A stretch of DNA of 64,000 nucleotides, from the NCBI RefSeq assembly GCF_025938095.1, contig NZ_JAPCZF010000001.1:496001-560000 (forward strand), in the 5' to 3' direction. Positions 19,905-27,168 of the stretch are shown here, in pieces. A program made the translations under genes and the position numbers. Position 1 is the stretch's first letter. Each line of letters starts with the position of its first letter. The notes beneath the pieces were generated by a model. The model saw nothing but the letters and a program-made list of their open reading frames with translations. It had not been told where the DNA came from and made no database searches. Source of the DNA: Novosphingobium sp. JCM 18896 (lineage in GTDB: Bacteria; Pseudomonadota; Alphaproteobacteria; Sphingomonadales; Sphingomonadaceae).

Positions 19905-20569
19905 CGGTCGCCGAGGCGGTCGTCTCGCGTCGTTCGATCCGCGCCTTCCTCGATAGGCCGGTCGATGTCGCGATGCTGCGCCGTGTCCTGGAAACCGCGC
20001 AGCGGGCGCCGTCGGGCGGCAACGTGCAGCCGTGGAACGCGGTGGTCCTGACCGGCGAGCCGCTGGCGCGGATGCAGGCGGCGATCGCCGCAGCCGTGGC
20101 GGCGCGGAGCGAGCGCAGCACCGAATACGACATCTATCCCAAGGCGCTCGACGGCGCCTACGAAGACCGCCGCGTCGACGTCGGCGAGAAGATGTACGAG
20201 GCGCTGGGCATCGCCCGCGACGACAAGCGCGGCCGCTTCGCGCAGTTCGCGCACAACTTCCAGGCCTTCGGCGCGCCGGTCGTGCTGCTCGTGCATACGC
20301 CGCGTTACATGGGCCCGCCACAATGGTCGGACATCGGCATGTGGCTGCAGACGGTGATGCTGCTGCTGCGCGAGGAGGGGCTCGATTCCTGCCCGCAGGA
20401 GTCCTGGGCGATGTATTCGCGGCAGATCCGCGAGACCGTCGCGATCCCTGAAGACCATGTGTTCTTCTGCGGCTTGGCGATCGGCCACCGCGATCCCGCG
20501 GCGCCGGTGAACCTTTTCGCGGTGCCGCGCGCGCCGCTGTCCGAAGTGGTCCGGTTCGAGGGTTTCTGA
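19901..20569 (+). CDS. Nitroreductase-family flavoprotein, copy 2
   Basis: A 222-residue paralogue of the preceding gene, of identical length. It carries SRRSIRAFLDRPVD, APSGGNVQPWN, PPQWSDIGMWLQT and FCGLAIGHRDPAAPVN. A stretch of nearly identical DNA (around 19666-19727 and 20334-20399) points to a tandem duplication. It starts with GTG at 19901, within the stop region of copy 1. The central region differs (it has TEYDIYPKALDGAYEDRR, absent from copy 1), suggesting diverged substrate range. It is followed 2 bases later by a transporter gene, so the four genes from cobT on may form one transcript. Confidence 0.87.
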   Translation: MTVAEAVVSRRSIRAFLDRPVDVAMLRRVLETAQRAPSGGNVQPWNAVVLTGEPLARMQAAIAAAVAARSERSTEYDIYPKALDGAYEDRRVDVGEKMYEALGIARDDKRGRFAQFAHNFQAFGAPVVLLVHTPRYMGPPQWSDIGMWLQTVMLLLREEGLDSCPQESWAMYSRQIRETVAIPEDHVFFCGLAIGHRDPAAPVNLFAVPRAPLSEVVRFEGF

Positions 20570-20571
20570 TC

Positions 20572-21480
20572 ATGCCGTCCCCGCTGCTCTGGGTGCCGGT
20601 GACCGTCGCCGCCGCGACCGCGCAAGTGTTCCGCAACGGCGCCCAGGCCAATCTCACCGCCAAGATCGGCACCCTGGGCGCGACCCAGGTGCGCTTCATC
20701 TTCGGCCTGCCCTTCGCGATGCTGTTCCTCACGACCGCGCTGGTGATCGCCGGTGCGAGCTTGCCGGCGGTCGGCGCGGCGTCGCTCGGCTGGTGTGCGC
20801 TCGGCGCGCTGGCGCAGATCGCCGCGACCGCGCTGATGCTCCAGGTCATGCGCGAGCGCGCCTTCGGCGTCGCCTATGCCTATATCAAGACCGAGCCGGT
20901 GCTGGTCGCGGTGATGGGCGTGGTCCTGCTTCACGACGTGCTCGGCGCGCTGTCGTGGATCGCGATCGGCGTGGTCACCGCGGGGGTCCTGCTCGCTTCG
21001 ACCAAGCCCAGCGACGCACGGCTGCTGCTCAAGGAGGGGCGGCTGATCTTTCTCGGCACGCTCGGCGGCGGGCTGTTCGGGCTCTCGGCGATCGCCTTCC
21101 GTGCGGCGATCGAGGCGCTCGGGGTGGGCGACTTCGTCATCAACAGCCTGTCGATGCTCGTGCTGTCGCTGGCGATCCAGAGCGCGCTGCTCGGGCTCTA
21201 CCTGGCGCTGCGCCAGCGCGAGGCCTTTCTCGGGTCCTTGCGCGAATGGCGCGTGAGCCTGGGCGCGGGCTTCCTCGGCGCGGCGGCTTCGTCGGGCTGG
21301 TTCGTCGCCTTCTCGCTGACCGCGGCGGCCAATGTCCGCACCCTGGCGCTGATCGAGATGCCGCTCGCGGCGCTGGTCTCGCGGCGGATCTCGGGGAGGG
21401 CCCTGGCCGCGAACGAGTGGTGCGGCACGGGCGTGATCCTCGCCGGCCTCGCGCTGCTGCTTTACGCCCACGCGGCTTGA
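20572..21480 (+). CDS. EamA/DMT-superfamily transporter
   Basis: A 302-residue inner-membrane protein with about ten hydrophobic helices in two repeats. Characteristic segments are FGVAYAYIKTEPVLVAVMGV (end of repeat 1) and TLALIEMPLAALVSRRISG (end of repeat 2). It belongs to the drug/metabolite exporter superfamily; the substrate cannot be told from sequence. It sits 2 bases after the second nitroreductase and 16 bases before cysS, so it is probably co-transcribed with its upstream neighbours. Export of a nitroreductase product is conceivable but speculative. Confidence 0.85.
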   Translation: MPSPLLWVPVTVAAATAQVFRNGAQANLTAKIGTLGATQVRFIFGLPFAMLFLTTALVIAGASLPAVGAASLGWCALGALAQIAATALMLQVMRERAFGVAYAYIKTEPVLVAVMGVVLLHDVLGALSWIAIGVVTAGVLLASTKPSDARLLLKEGRLIFLGTLGGGLFGLSAIAFRAAIEALGVGDFVINSLSMLVLSLAIQSALLGLYLALRQREAFLGSLREWRVSLGAGFLGAAASSGWFVAFSLTAAANVRTLALIEMPLAALVSRRISGRALAANEWCGTGVILAGLALLLYAHAA

Positions 21481-21496
21481 TTCTAAGGCGCGGCGC

Positions 21497-23056
21497 ATGA
21501 CCGACGCCCCCTTGAAGCTGTTCAACAGCCTGACCCGCTCGCTGGAAGAGTTCCAGCCCGTCCACCCGGGCGAGGCGCGCGTCTATTCGTGCGGGCCAAC
21601 GGTCTACAACTACCCGCACATCGGCAACATGCGCGCCTATGTCTTCGCCGACGTGCTCGGGCGCACCCTGAGCTTCAAGGGCTACAAGCTCACCCACGTC
21701 ATCAACATCACCGACGTCGGCCACCTGACCGACGACGCCGACGCCGGCGAGGACAAGATGGAGAAGATGGCGAAGGAACGCGCCCAGTCGATCTGGGACA
21801 TCGCCGCGCACTACACCGAAGCCTATTGGGCCGACATCAAGGCGCTCAACATCCGCCAGCCGGCCGAATGGTCGATCGCCACGAAGTACGTCCCGGCGAT
21901 GATCGACTTCGCCAAGTCGATCGCCGACAAGCACTGCTACGAGCTCGACAGCGGGCTCTATTTCGACGTTGCCACCGTCGCCGACTACGGCCGCCTGGCG
22001 CGCGCGCATACCGAAGAGGGTGAAGGGCGGATCGAGGCGGTCGAGGGCAAGCGCAACGCCGCCGACTTCGCGATCTGGCGCAAGACGCCGGAAGGCGAGA
22101 AGCGCCAGATGGAATGGGATTCGCCCTGGGGCCGCGGCGCGCCGGGTTGGCATCTCGAATGCTCTGTGATGAGCGGCCAGATCCTCGGCTTCCCCTTCGA
22201 CATCCATACCGGCGGCATCGACCACCGCGAGATCCACCACCCCAACGAGATCGCGCAGAACCAGGCGTTCTGCTGCACCAACGGGCTCGACGTGCCGAAG
22301 AATTCGGGCGCCAACGTGTGGATGCACAACAACTTCCTCGTCGAGCGCTCGGGCAAGATGAGCAAGTCGTCGGGCGAATTCCTGCGGCTGCAGCTGCTGA
22401 TCGACAAGGGCTACCATCCGCTCGCCTACCGCATGATGTGCCTTCAGGCGCACTACCGCAGCGAGCTGGAGTTCAGCTGGGAAGGCCTCGGCGCGGCGCT
22501 GACGCGGTTGAAGCGCATGGTGATCGCCGTCGGCCAGCTCAAGGAGCGCTTGCCCGATCCTCCCCCCTCGGGGGAGGTGGCAGCACGAAGTGCTGACGGA
22601 GGGGGCGCGGCGGGAGCAAGCGTCTCGTCCGACCACACCCCCTCCGACGACCCTGCGGGTCGCCACCTCCCCCGAGGGGGGAGGATCGAAGCTTTCCTCG
22701 ATCGCTTCGATGCGGCCGTGTCGGACGATCTCAACACCGCCGTCGCGCTGACCGTATTCGACGAGGTGCTCGCGCTCAAGAAGGTCGACGCCGGCGAGAA
22801 GCTGGCGGCGCTGGCGGCGATGGACGCCGTGCTCGGGCTCGGCCTGCTCGATCTCGACCGCGCCGAACTGCGCTTGCGGCCCAAGACCGCGACGATCACC
22901 GAAGCGGAGATCGAGGCCGTCATCGCCCGCCGCAAGGAAGCGCGGGCCGCCAAGGACTTCGCCGCCTCCGACGCGCTGCGCGACGAGCTTGCGGCCCAGG
23001 GCGTCGAGGTCATGGACGGCGATCCGCTCGGCTGGGAATGGAAGCTCGGCGATTGA
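21497..23056 (+). CDS. cysS: Cysteinyl-tRNA synthetase with in-frame repeat-derived insert
   Basis: A 519-residue class I synthetase charging tRNA-Cys. The HIGH motif is in PTVYNYPHIGNMR, the KMSKS motif is KMSKSSGEF, and zinc ligands include Cys in YSCGPTVY and LECSVMSG. Typical CysRS is about 460-475 residues. The excess is an insert of about 44 residues (354-397, Gly/Pro/Ser/Ala-rich) encoded by a 132-base palindromic repeat at 22556-22687, placed between the stem-contact fold and the C-terminal helical domain (FLDRFDAAVSDDLNTA). The reading frame continues intact on both sides, so the enzyme is presumably functional. The essential nature of cysS argues that the insert is tolerated. Confidence 0.97.
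   Translation: MTDAPLKLFNSLTRSLEEFQPVHPGEARVYSCGPTVYNYPHIGNMRAYVFADVLGRTLSFKGYKLTHVINITDVGHLTDDADAGEDKMEKMAKERAQSIWDIAAHYTEAYWADIKALNIRQPAEWSIATKYVPAMIDFAKSIADKHCYELDSGLYFDVATVADYGRLARAHTEEGEGRIEAVEGKRNAADFAIWRKTPEGEKRQMEWDSPWGRGAPGWHLECSVMSGQILGFPFDIHTGGIDHREIHHPNEIAQNQAFCCTNGLDVPKNSGANVWMHNNFLVERSGKMSKSSGEFLRLQLLIDKGYHPLAYRMMCLQAHYRSELEFSWEGLGAALTRLKRMVIAVGQLKERLPDPPPSGEVAARSADGGGAAGASVSSDHTPSDDPAGRHLPRGGRIEAFLDRFDAAVSDDLNTAVALTVFDEVLALKKVDAGEKLAALAAMDAVLGLGLLDLDRAELRLRPKTATITEAEIEAVIARRKEARAAKDFAASDALRDELAAQGVEVMDGDPLGWEWKLGD
22556..22687. repeat. Palindromic repeat element inserted in frame within cysS
   Basis: 132 bases, exactly 44 codons. The ends are a perfect inverted repeat (27 bp when one flanking base each side is counted: 22555-22581 and 22662-22688) starting GATCCTCCCCCCTCGGGGGA. 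Each arm continues into a smaller hairpin (AGCAC-gaa-GTGCT on the left; GACCC-tgc type pairing on the right) and then CGGAGGGGG. The intergenic element at 58558-58667 contains the same module order, so this is a family member and not chance GC content. Confidence 0.92.
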
Positions 23057-23104
23057 CCTAGGCCGTCGCCTTCCGCCATCCTCGCATCCAAGAGGAGCGG
23101 AACC

Positions 23105-23611
23105 GTGATGACTGCCAGCATGCTGATCCTGCTTGCCGCAGCCGGGCTTGCGCCGGCGACGGCGGGCGAGGTCGATCGCCAGGTCCACGAGATCTTCCGC
23201 CCCTATCGCGAGAACGCCGATGACAGGCCGGTGTGGGAACGTCCGATCTTTTCGCGCGAACTGCGCACGCTGATCGCGCACTGGCAGCGCGTCGCGCCCG
23301 AAGGCGAGGTCGACGATCTCAACGACGCCGACTGGCTCTGCCAGTGCCAGGACTGGGATCCCAAGGCGTTCGACCTGGCGATCCTCAAGGTCGCCGGAGC
23401 CGGCGCCGATCGCGCCTCGGTCGATGTCAGGATCGGCCTCGGTGCCGGTGAGGCGGGCAAGCGCCGGGCGCAGCTCCGCCTCGAACGCGAGCAAGGCGGC
23501 TGGATGATCGGCGATCTCTACGCGGCCGAGAGCTTCCCCGAAGGCCTCAAGCAGGCGCTGCGCGAAACCATCGCCAAGGACGAAGCGCTCAGGAGAGAAA
23601 AGCGGCCATGA
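23105..23611 (+). CDS. DUF3828-like secreted protein
   Basis: About 167 residues with a short signal peptide (SMLILLAAAGLAPATAGE). The mature part shows the DUF3828 pattern: an N-terminal helix, LNDADWLCQCQDWD, a beta-rich centre (ADRASVDVRIGLG) and GGWMIGDLYAAES. The function of the family is unknown. Adjacent GTG (23105) and ATG (23108) codons are both possible starts after GAGGAG. The gene overlaps the next one by 4 bases (ATGA). Confidence 0.7.
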   Translation: MMTASMLILLAAAGLAPATAGEVDRQVHEIFRPYRENADDRPVWERPIFSRELRTLIAHWQRVAPEGEVDDLNDADWLCQCQDWDPKAFDLAILKVAGAGADRASVDVRIGLGAGEAGKRRAQLRLEREQGGWMIGDLYAAESFPEGLKQALRETIAKDEALRREKRP

Positions 23612-24546
23612 CCGTCGCCCTGCTCAACGCCATGCTCCGCCCGCTGCTCGAGTCGCGGCTGCCCGGCTGGGTCGAGCCGCGCTGGTTCGACAGCTCGGAA
23701 AGCCTGCTCGCCGGCGCGCCCGAGGCCGAGATCGGCTGGTTCGATGCCTTCCAGTTCGATTCGACCGGCGAAGCGCTCGCGCGTGCGGAAAAGCTGCGCT
23801 GGGTCAGCACGGTTGCCGCGGGGATCGATCATCTGCCGCTCGCCATGCTCGCCGAGCGCGGCGTGGCTTTGACCAACGGCGCCGGGCTCAACTCGATCAC
23901 GATCGCCGAATTCGCGGTCATGGGCATGTTGACGATCGCCAAGGACTATCGCGCGATCGTCCACGCGCAGGACCGCCGCGAGTGGCTGTTCGACGCGCCG
24001 GGCAAGATGGAGCTTTACGGCAGCAAGGCGCTGATCCTCGGCGCTGGCGGGATCGGCACGCGGATCGCCGAACTGCTCGCGCCCTTCGGTGTCGCGGTGA
24101 CCATGGCGCGCCGCACGCCCGCGCCCGGTGCGCTCGGCCCCGACGAATGGCGCGAACGGCTGGGCGAGTTCGACTGGGTGATCGTCGCCGTCGCCTCTAC
24201 CGCCGAGACGCGACACATGGTCGGCCAGGCCGAATTCGCCGCGATGAAGCCCGGCGCGACGGTGATGAATTTCTCGCGCGGCTTCGTCATCGATACGCAG
24301 GCGCTGCTCGACACGCTGCGGGCAGGGCGGCTCGGCGCGGCCTATCTCGACGTCACCGATCCCGAGCCGCTGCCCGCCGATCATCCGCTATGGGGCTTCG
24401 ACAACGTGCACATCACCATGCACCTGTCGGGCCGCGCGCAGAACCTGATCATGCAACGCGGCGCCGATCGCTTCCTCGCCAACCTCGATCGCTATGCCAG
24501 GGGCGAGCCGCTGCTCCACCGGGTCGATCTCGCGCTTGGCTATTGA
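23608..24546 (+). CDS. D-2-hydroxyacid dehydrogenase family protein
   Basis: A 312-residue NAD(P)-dependent enzyme. The nucleotide-binding domain has ILGAGGIGTRIAELL (near residue 142). The catalytic Arg is in MNFSRGFVID, the Glu in DVTDPEPLPADHPLW and the His in HITMHLSGRAQ. The substrate-binding domain lacks the residues that mark phosphoglycerate dehydrogenase, and the protein is short, closer to the glyoxylate/hydroxypyruvate reductase or GhrA-like group. The substrate is unassigned. It overlaps the DUF3828 gene by 4 bases. Confidence 0.88.
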   Translation: MTVALLNAMLRPLLESRLPGWVEPRWFDSSESLLAGAPEAEIGWFDAFQFDSTGEALARAEKLRWVSTVAAGIDHLPLAMLAERGVALTNGAGLNSITIAEFAVMGMLTIAKDYRAIVHAQDRREWLFDAPGKMELYGSKALILGAGGIGTRIAELLAPFGVAVTMARRTPAPGALGPDEWRERLGEFDWVIVAVASTAETRHMVGQAEFAAMKPGATVMNFSRGFVIDTQALLDTLRAGRLGAAYLDVTDPEPLPADHPLWGFDNVHITMHLSGRAQNLIMQRGADRFLANLDRYARGEPLLHRVDLALGY

Positions 24547-24688
24547 GGCGATGACTTGCACCTAGCCATTTGATACGGTTGCCGCCGTAAGGGCGGGGGG
24601 ATACCGCTTTACCGGATCGCACGACGTTTGTTGGGACGAAACAGGGAGGCGGGCGCTCTTCGCGCCTCGGCCCGATCAGGAGCAGGTA

Positions 24689-26365
24689 ATGGCGCACGGT
24701 GAGGGCAAGAAAGCCTCGGATCTTTTCATTGAATGCCTCGAGGAAGAGGGCTGCGAATACATCTTCGGCGTGCCGGGCGAGGAGAATCTCGATTTCCTCG
24801 ATTCGCTGTCGCGCTCGAAGAAGATCAAGCTGGTGCTGACCCGGCATGAGCAGGGCGCGGGCTTCATGGCCGCGACCTATGGCCGCCACACCGGCAAGAC
24901 CGGCGTCTGCATCGCCACGCTCGGGCCGGGCGCGACCAACTTCGTCACGGCCGCGGCCTATGCCACGCTCGGCGGCATGCCGATGCTGATGATCACCGGC
25001 CAGAAGCCGATCAAGAAGTCGAAGCAGGGCCGCTTCCAGATCCTCGACGTCGTTTCGATGATGGCGCCGATCACCAAGTTCACGCACCAGATGGCCTCGT
25101 CGGACAACATCCCGAGCCGCCTGCGCGAAGCCTATCGCCTGGCCGAGGAAGAGAAGCCCGGCGCCACCCACATCGAACTGCCCGAGGACATCGCCGACGA
25201 GCATACCGAGGCCGTGCCGCTCAAGCGCTCGATCGTGCGCCGGCCGACCGCCGACGTGAAGTCGATCCGCCAGGCGGTCGAGGCGCTGCAGAACGCCAAG
25301 AACCCCGTGTTGGTGATCGGTGCGGGCGCCAACCGCACGATGACCTCGAAGATGCTGCTCGAATTCGTCGAGAAGACGGGCATTCCCTTCATCACCACCC
25401 AGCTCGGCAAGGGCGTGATCGACGAGCGCCATCCGAAGTTCCTCGGCTGCGCCGCGCTCTCGGCCGGTGACTTCTGCCACCGCGCGATCGAAAGCTCGGA
25501 CTGCATCGTCAACATCGGTCACGACGTGATCGAGAAGCCGCCGTTCTTCATGCGCAACGAGGGCCTCGACGGCCCCGGACCGGTCGTGATCCACATGTCG
25601 ACCAAGACCGCCGAGGTCGATCCGGTCTACTTCCCGCATATCGAGGTGATCGGCGATATCGCCAATGCCGTCTGGCAGATGAAGGAAGCGATCGAGCCGT
25701 CGAGCGCCTGGTCGTTCGACCACATGCTGACCTATCGCAAGGCCGAGATCGAGCACACGGCCAAGCTGGCGGCGGACGAGCGTTTCCCGGTGTTCCCGCC
25801 GCATGCCGTCCAGCAGGTGCGCGATGCGCTGCCCGACGACGGCATCGTCTGCCTCGACAATGGCGTCTACAAGATCTGGTTCGCGCGCGGCTACACCGCC
25901 TGCAAGCCCAATACGGTCCTGCTCGACAACGCGCTGGCGACGATGGGCGCGGGCCTGCCTTCGGCCATGGCCTCGGCGATGGTCTATCCCGATCGCAAGG
26001 TCATCGCGGTCTGCGGCGACGGCGGCTTCATGATGAACAGCCAGGAGATGGAGACCGCGGTGCGCCTCGGCCTCAACATCACCGTGCTGATCCTCAACGA
26101 CAATTCCTACGGCATGATCCGCTGGAAGCAGGCCAACATGGGCTTCGAGGACTGGGGGCTGACCTACAACAACCCCGATTTCGTGAAGTACGCCGAAAGT
26201 TACGGCGCCAAGGGCTACCGCGTCGAAAGCGCCGCGCACCTCAAGGACCTGCTGGCGAGCTGTCTCAACACGCCCGGCGTTCACCTGATCGACTGCCCGG
26301 TCGACTATTCGGAGAACGACCAGATCCTGAACAAGGACATCAAGGCGCTGTCGAAGGCGCTTTGA
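24689..26365 (+). CDS. Acetolactate synthase-type thiamine diphosphate enzyme (catabolic large-subunit form)
   Basis: A 558-residue ThDP enzyme. It has FGVPGEENLDFLDSL, the catalytic Glu in TRHEQGAGFMA, TLGPGATN, and the ThDP-binding stretch VCGDGGFMMNSQEMETAVRL. It most resembles AlsS, which condenses two pyruvates to acetolactate, though other ThDP decarboxylases are possible. No regulatory small subunit (ilvH), acetolactate decarboxylase (alsD) or ilvC is adjacent, which argues against the valine/isoleucine operon. The 142-base upstream gap contains a partial hairpin (24646-24668) just before the CAGGAG ribosome-binding site. Confidence 0.85.
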   Translation: MAHGEGKKASDLFIECLEEEGCEYIFGVPGEENLDFLDSLSRSKKIKLVLTRHEQGAGFMAATYGRHTGKTGVCIATLGPGATNFVTAAAYATLGGMPMLMITGQKPIKKSKQGRFQILDVVSMMAPITKFTHQMASSDNIPSRLREAYRLAEEEKPGATHIELPEDIADEHTEAVPLKRSIVRRPTADVKSIRQAVEALQNAKNPVLVIGAGANRTMTSKMLLEFVEKTGIPFITTQLGKGVIDERHPKFLGCAALSAGDFCHRAIESSDCIVNIGHDVIEKPPFFMRNEGLDGPGPVVIHMSTKTAEVDPVYFPHIEVIGDIANAVWQMKEAIEPSSAWSFDHMLTYRKAEIEHTAKLAADERFPVFPPHAVQQVRDALPDDGIVCLDNGVYKIWFARGYTACKPNTVLLDNALATMGAGLPSAMASAMVYPDRKVIAVCGDGGFMMNSQEMETAVRLGLNITVLILNDNSYGMIRWKQANMGFEDWGLTYNNPDFVKYAESYGAKGYRVESAAHLKDLLASCLNTPGVHLIDCPVDYSENDQILNKDIKALSKAL

Positions 26366-26376
26366 GAAACTTCGCT

Positions 26377-26539
26377 CGCCACCCTCATCCAAGCTTCGCT
26401 AGCTCCTGACGGAGCAAGCTGCGCTATCCTTCTCCCGCCAGCGGGAGAAGGTACAGGGTTCTTACCCTCTCCCGCTGGCGGGAGAGGCGCGAGACTTACC
26501 GACCCGAAGGGGAGGTTAGTCGCAGCGGTGAGGGTGGCG
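26377..26539. repeat. Nested palindromic repeat with two internal hairpins
   Basis: An outer 11-bp inverted repeat (CGCCACCCTCA at 26377-26387, TGAGGGTGGCG at 26529-26539) encloses two near-identical perfect hairpins, 26428-26451 (11-bp stem, CTTCTCCCGC core) and 26466-26487 (10-bp stem, CCTCTCCCGC core). It fills the space between the convergent acetolactate synthase gene and the small minus-strand operon. A bidirectional transcription-stop role is plausible. Confidence 0.85.
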
Positions 26540-26540
26540 G

Positions 26541-26873
26541 CTACACCTCTTCCAACAGCAACAGGTCGATCTCGATCGCCAGGCGTTCGGCCAGCACTTC
26601 GTGATCGACCGAAACCACCGCGGCGTCGGCGACGAGCTGGCCGGGGATCGCGAACTCGTGCTCGGGTAGGGCGGCGATGAAGCGCTCGCCGGCTGCCACC
26701 GCCTCGGCGCCGGTAAAGGCGAGCGCGATCGTGTGGCGCGTGCCGGTGAAGGTCACGCTGGCCCAGGGGTGCTCGCGGTGCCGGAGCAGTTCCGCCTTGC
26801 CTTCGGCCAGCCGCAGGACCACCGATAGCAGCGCCCGCCACGGGCGGCGCAGGCCGGGGAAGCGGTTACGCAT
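26541..26873 (-). CDS. Hypothetical protein, 110 aa, in small operon with an HTH gene
   Basis: I do not recognise the family. The first 30 residues are basic and amphipathic (RNRFPGLRRPWRALLSVVLR). The remainder is mixed alpha/beta (HPWASVTFTGTRHTIALAF; VVSVDHEVLAERLAIEIDLL), ending in an acidic tail. There is no signal peptide or clear membrane span. The start overlaps the stop of the upstream 67-aa HTH gene by 8 bases, so the two are probably translationally coupled. The stop lies directly beside the nested palindromic repeat. Confidence 0.65.
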   Translation of the reverse strand: MRNRFPGLRRPWRALLSVVLRLAEGKAELLRHREHPWASVTFTGTRHTIALAFTGAEAVAAGERFIAALPEHEFAIPGQLVADAAVVSVDHEVLAERLAIEIDLLLLEEV

Positions 26874-27069
26874 GGTTGCTCTCCAGATGGGCGTTTTCGC
26901 TGCGATAGGCGGTCATGAAGCGGGTAATCCGCTCGGCCGTCGCGGCGCGCGGCTCGCGGCCGTTGCGCAGGTCCTCGACGAAGCGCGGATCGTGCGCCGC
27001 CAGCCGGCCGAACTTGGTCCAGGGCATTCCGGTGTCACGCAGGAACTTCTCGATCTGTCGCAGCAGCAT
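26866..27069 (-). CDS. Small helix-turn-helix protein, 67 aa
   Basis: A 67-residue protein resembling a minimal XRE/Cro-type DNA-binding domain: LRDTGMPWTKFGRLAAHDPR, then FVEDLRNGREPR and ATAERITRFMTAY. The start at 27069 is fixed by a strong GGAGGAAC ribosome-binding site; an upstream in-frame start at 27102 lacks one. It is divergent from the S24 repressor gene with 99 bases between starts, and overlaps the following 110-aa gene. The arrangement suggests a regulatory partner, like Cro opposite CI, but this is inference. Confidence 0.7.
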   Translation of the reverse strand: MLLRQIEKFLRDTGMPWTKFGRLAAHDPRFVEDLRNGREPRAATAERITRFMTAYRSENAHLESNHA

Positions 27070-27102
27070 GGTTCCTCCGTTCGGTGAGAGCCCGCGAATC
27101 AA

Positions 27103-27119
27103 TGTTCCATATTTGTTCC
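27103..27119. promoter_or_regulatory. Direct repeat TGTTCC x2 in the divergent control region
   Basis: TGTTCC occurs at 27103-27108 and again at 27114-27119, 11 bases apart (one helical turn), in the AT-rich stretch between the small HTH gene and the S24 gene. It is a candidate protein-binding site on the HTH-gene side of the control region. Confidence 0.4.
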
Positions 27120-27127
27120 AATCGAAA

Positions 27128-27162
27128 TCCTACTTGTCTAGGAAAAATCCTACGCGTACGAT
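27128..27162 (+). promoter_or_regulatory. Promoter overlapped by TCCTA/TAGGA operator repeats
   Basis: TTGTCT at 27134-27139 and TACGAT at 27157-27162 are spaced 17 bases. The predicted transcription start falls at about 27169, the first base of the S24 gene. Three operator-like half-sites lie on the promoter: TCCTA at 27128-27132, TAGGA at 27139-27143 and TCCTA at 27148-27152, forming two inverted pairs that share the middle site. This suggests autorepression and a leaderless message. Confidence 0.55.
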
Positions 27163-27168
27163 GCTTGC

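Noticed and set aside
19236..20569. BluB (dimethylbenzimidazole synthase) because of the cobT neighbour
   Set aside because: The proteins show general nitroreductase motifs but not those particular to BluB, and there are two of them.
24449..26392. 647-codon minus-strand open frame opposite the acetolactate synthase gene
   Set aside because: The plus-strand gene has conserved ThDP motifs in order. The antisense product has low-complexity His/Asp/Arg content typical of a complementary frame.
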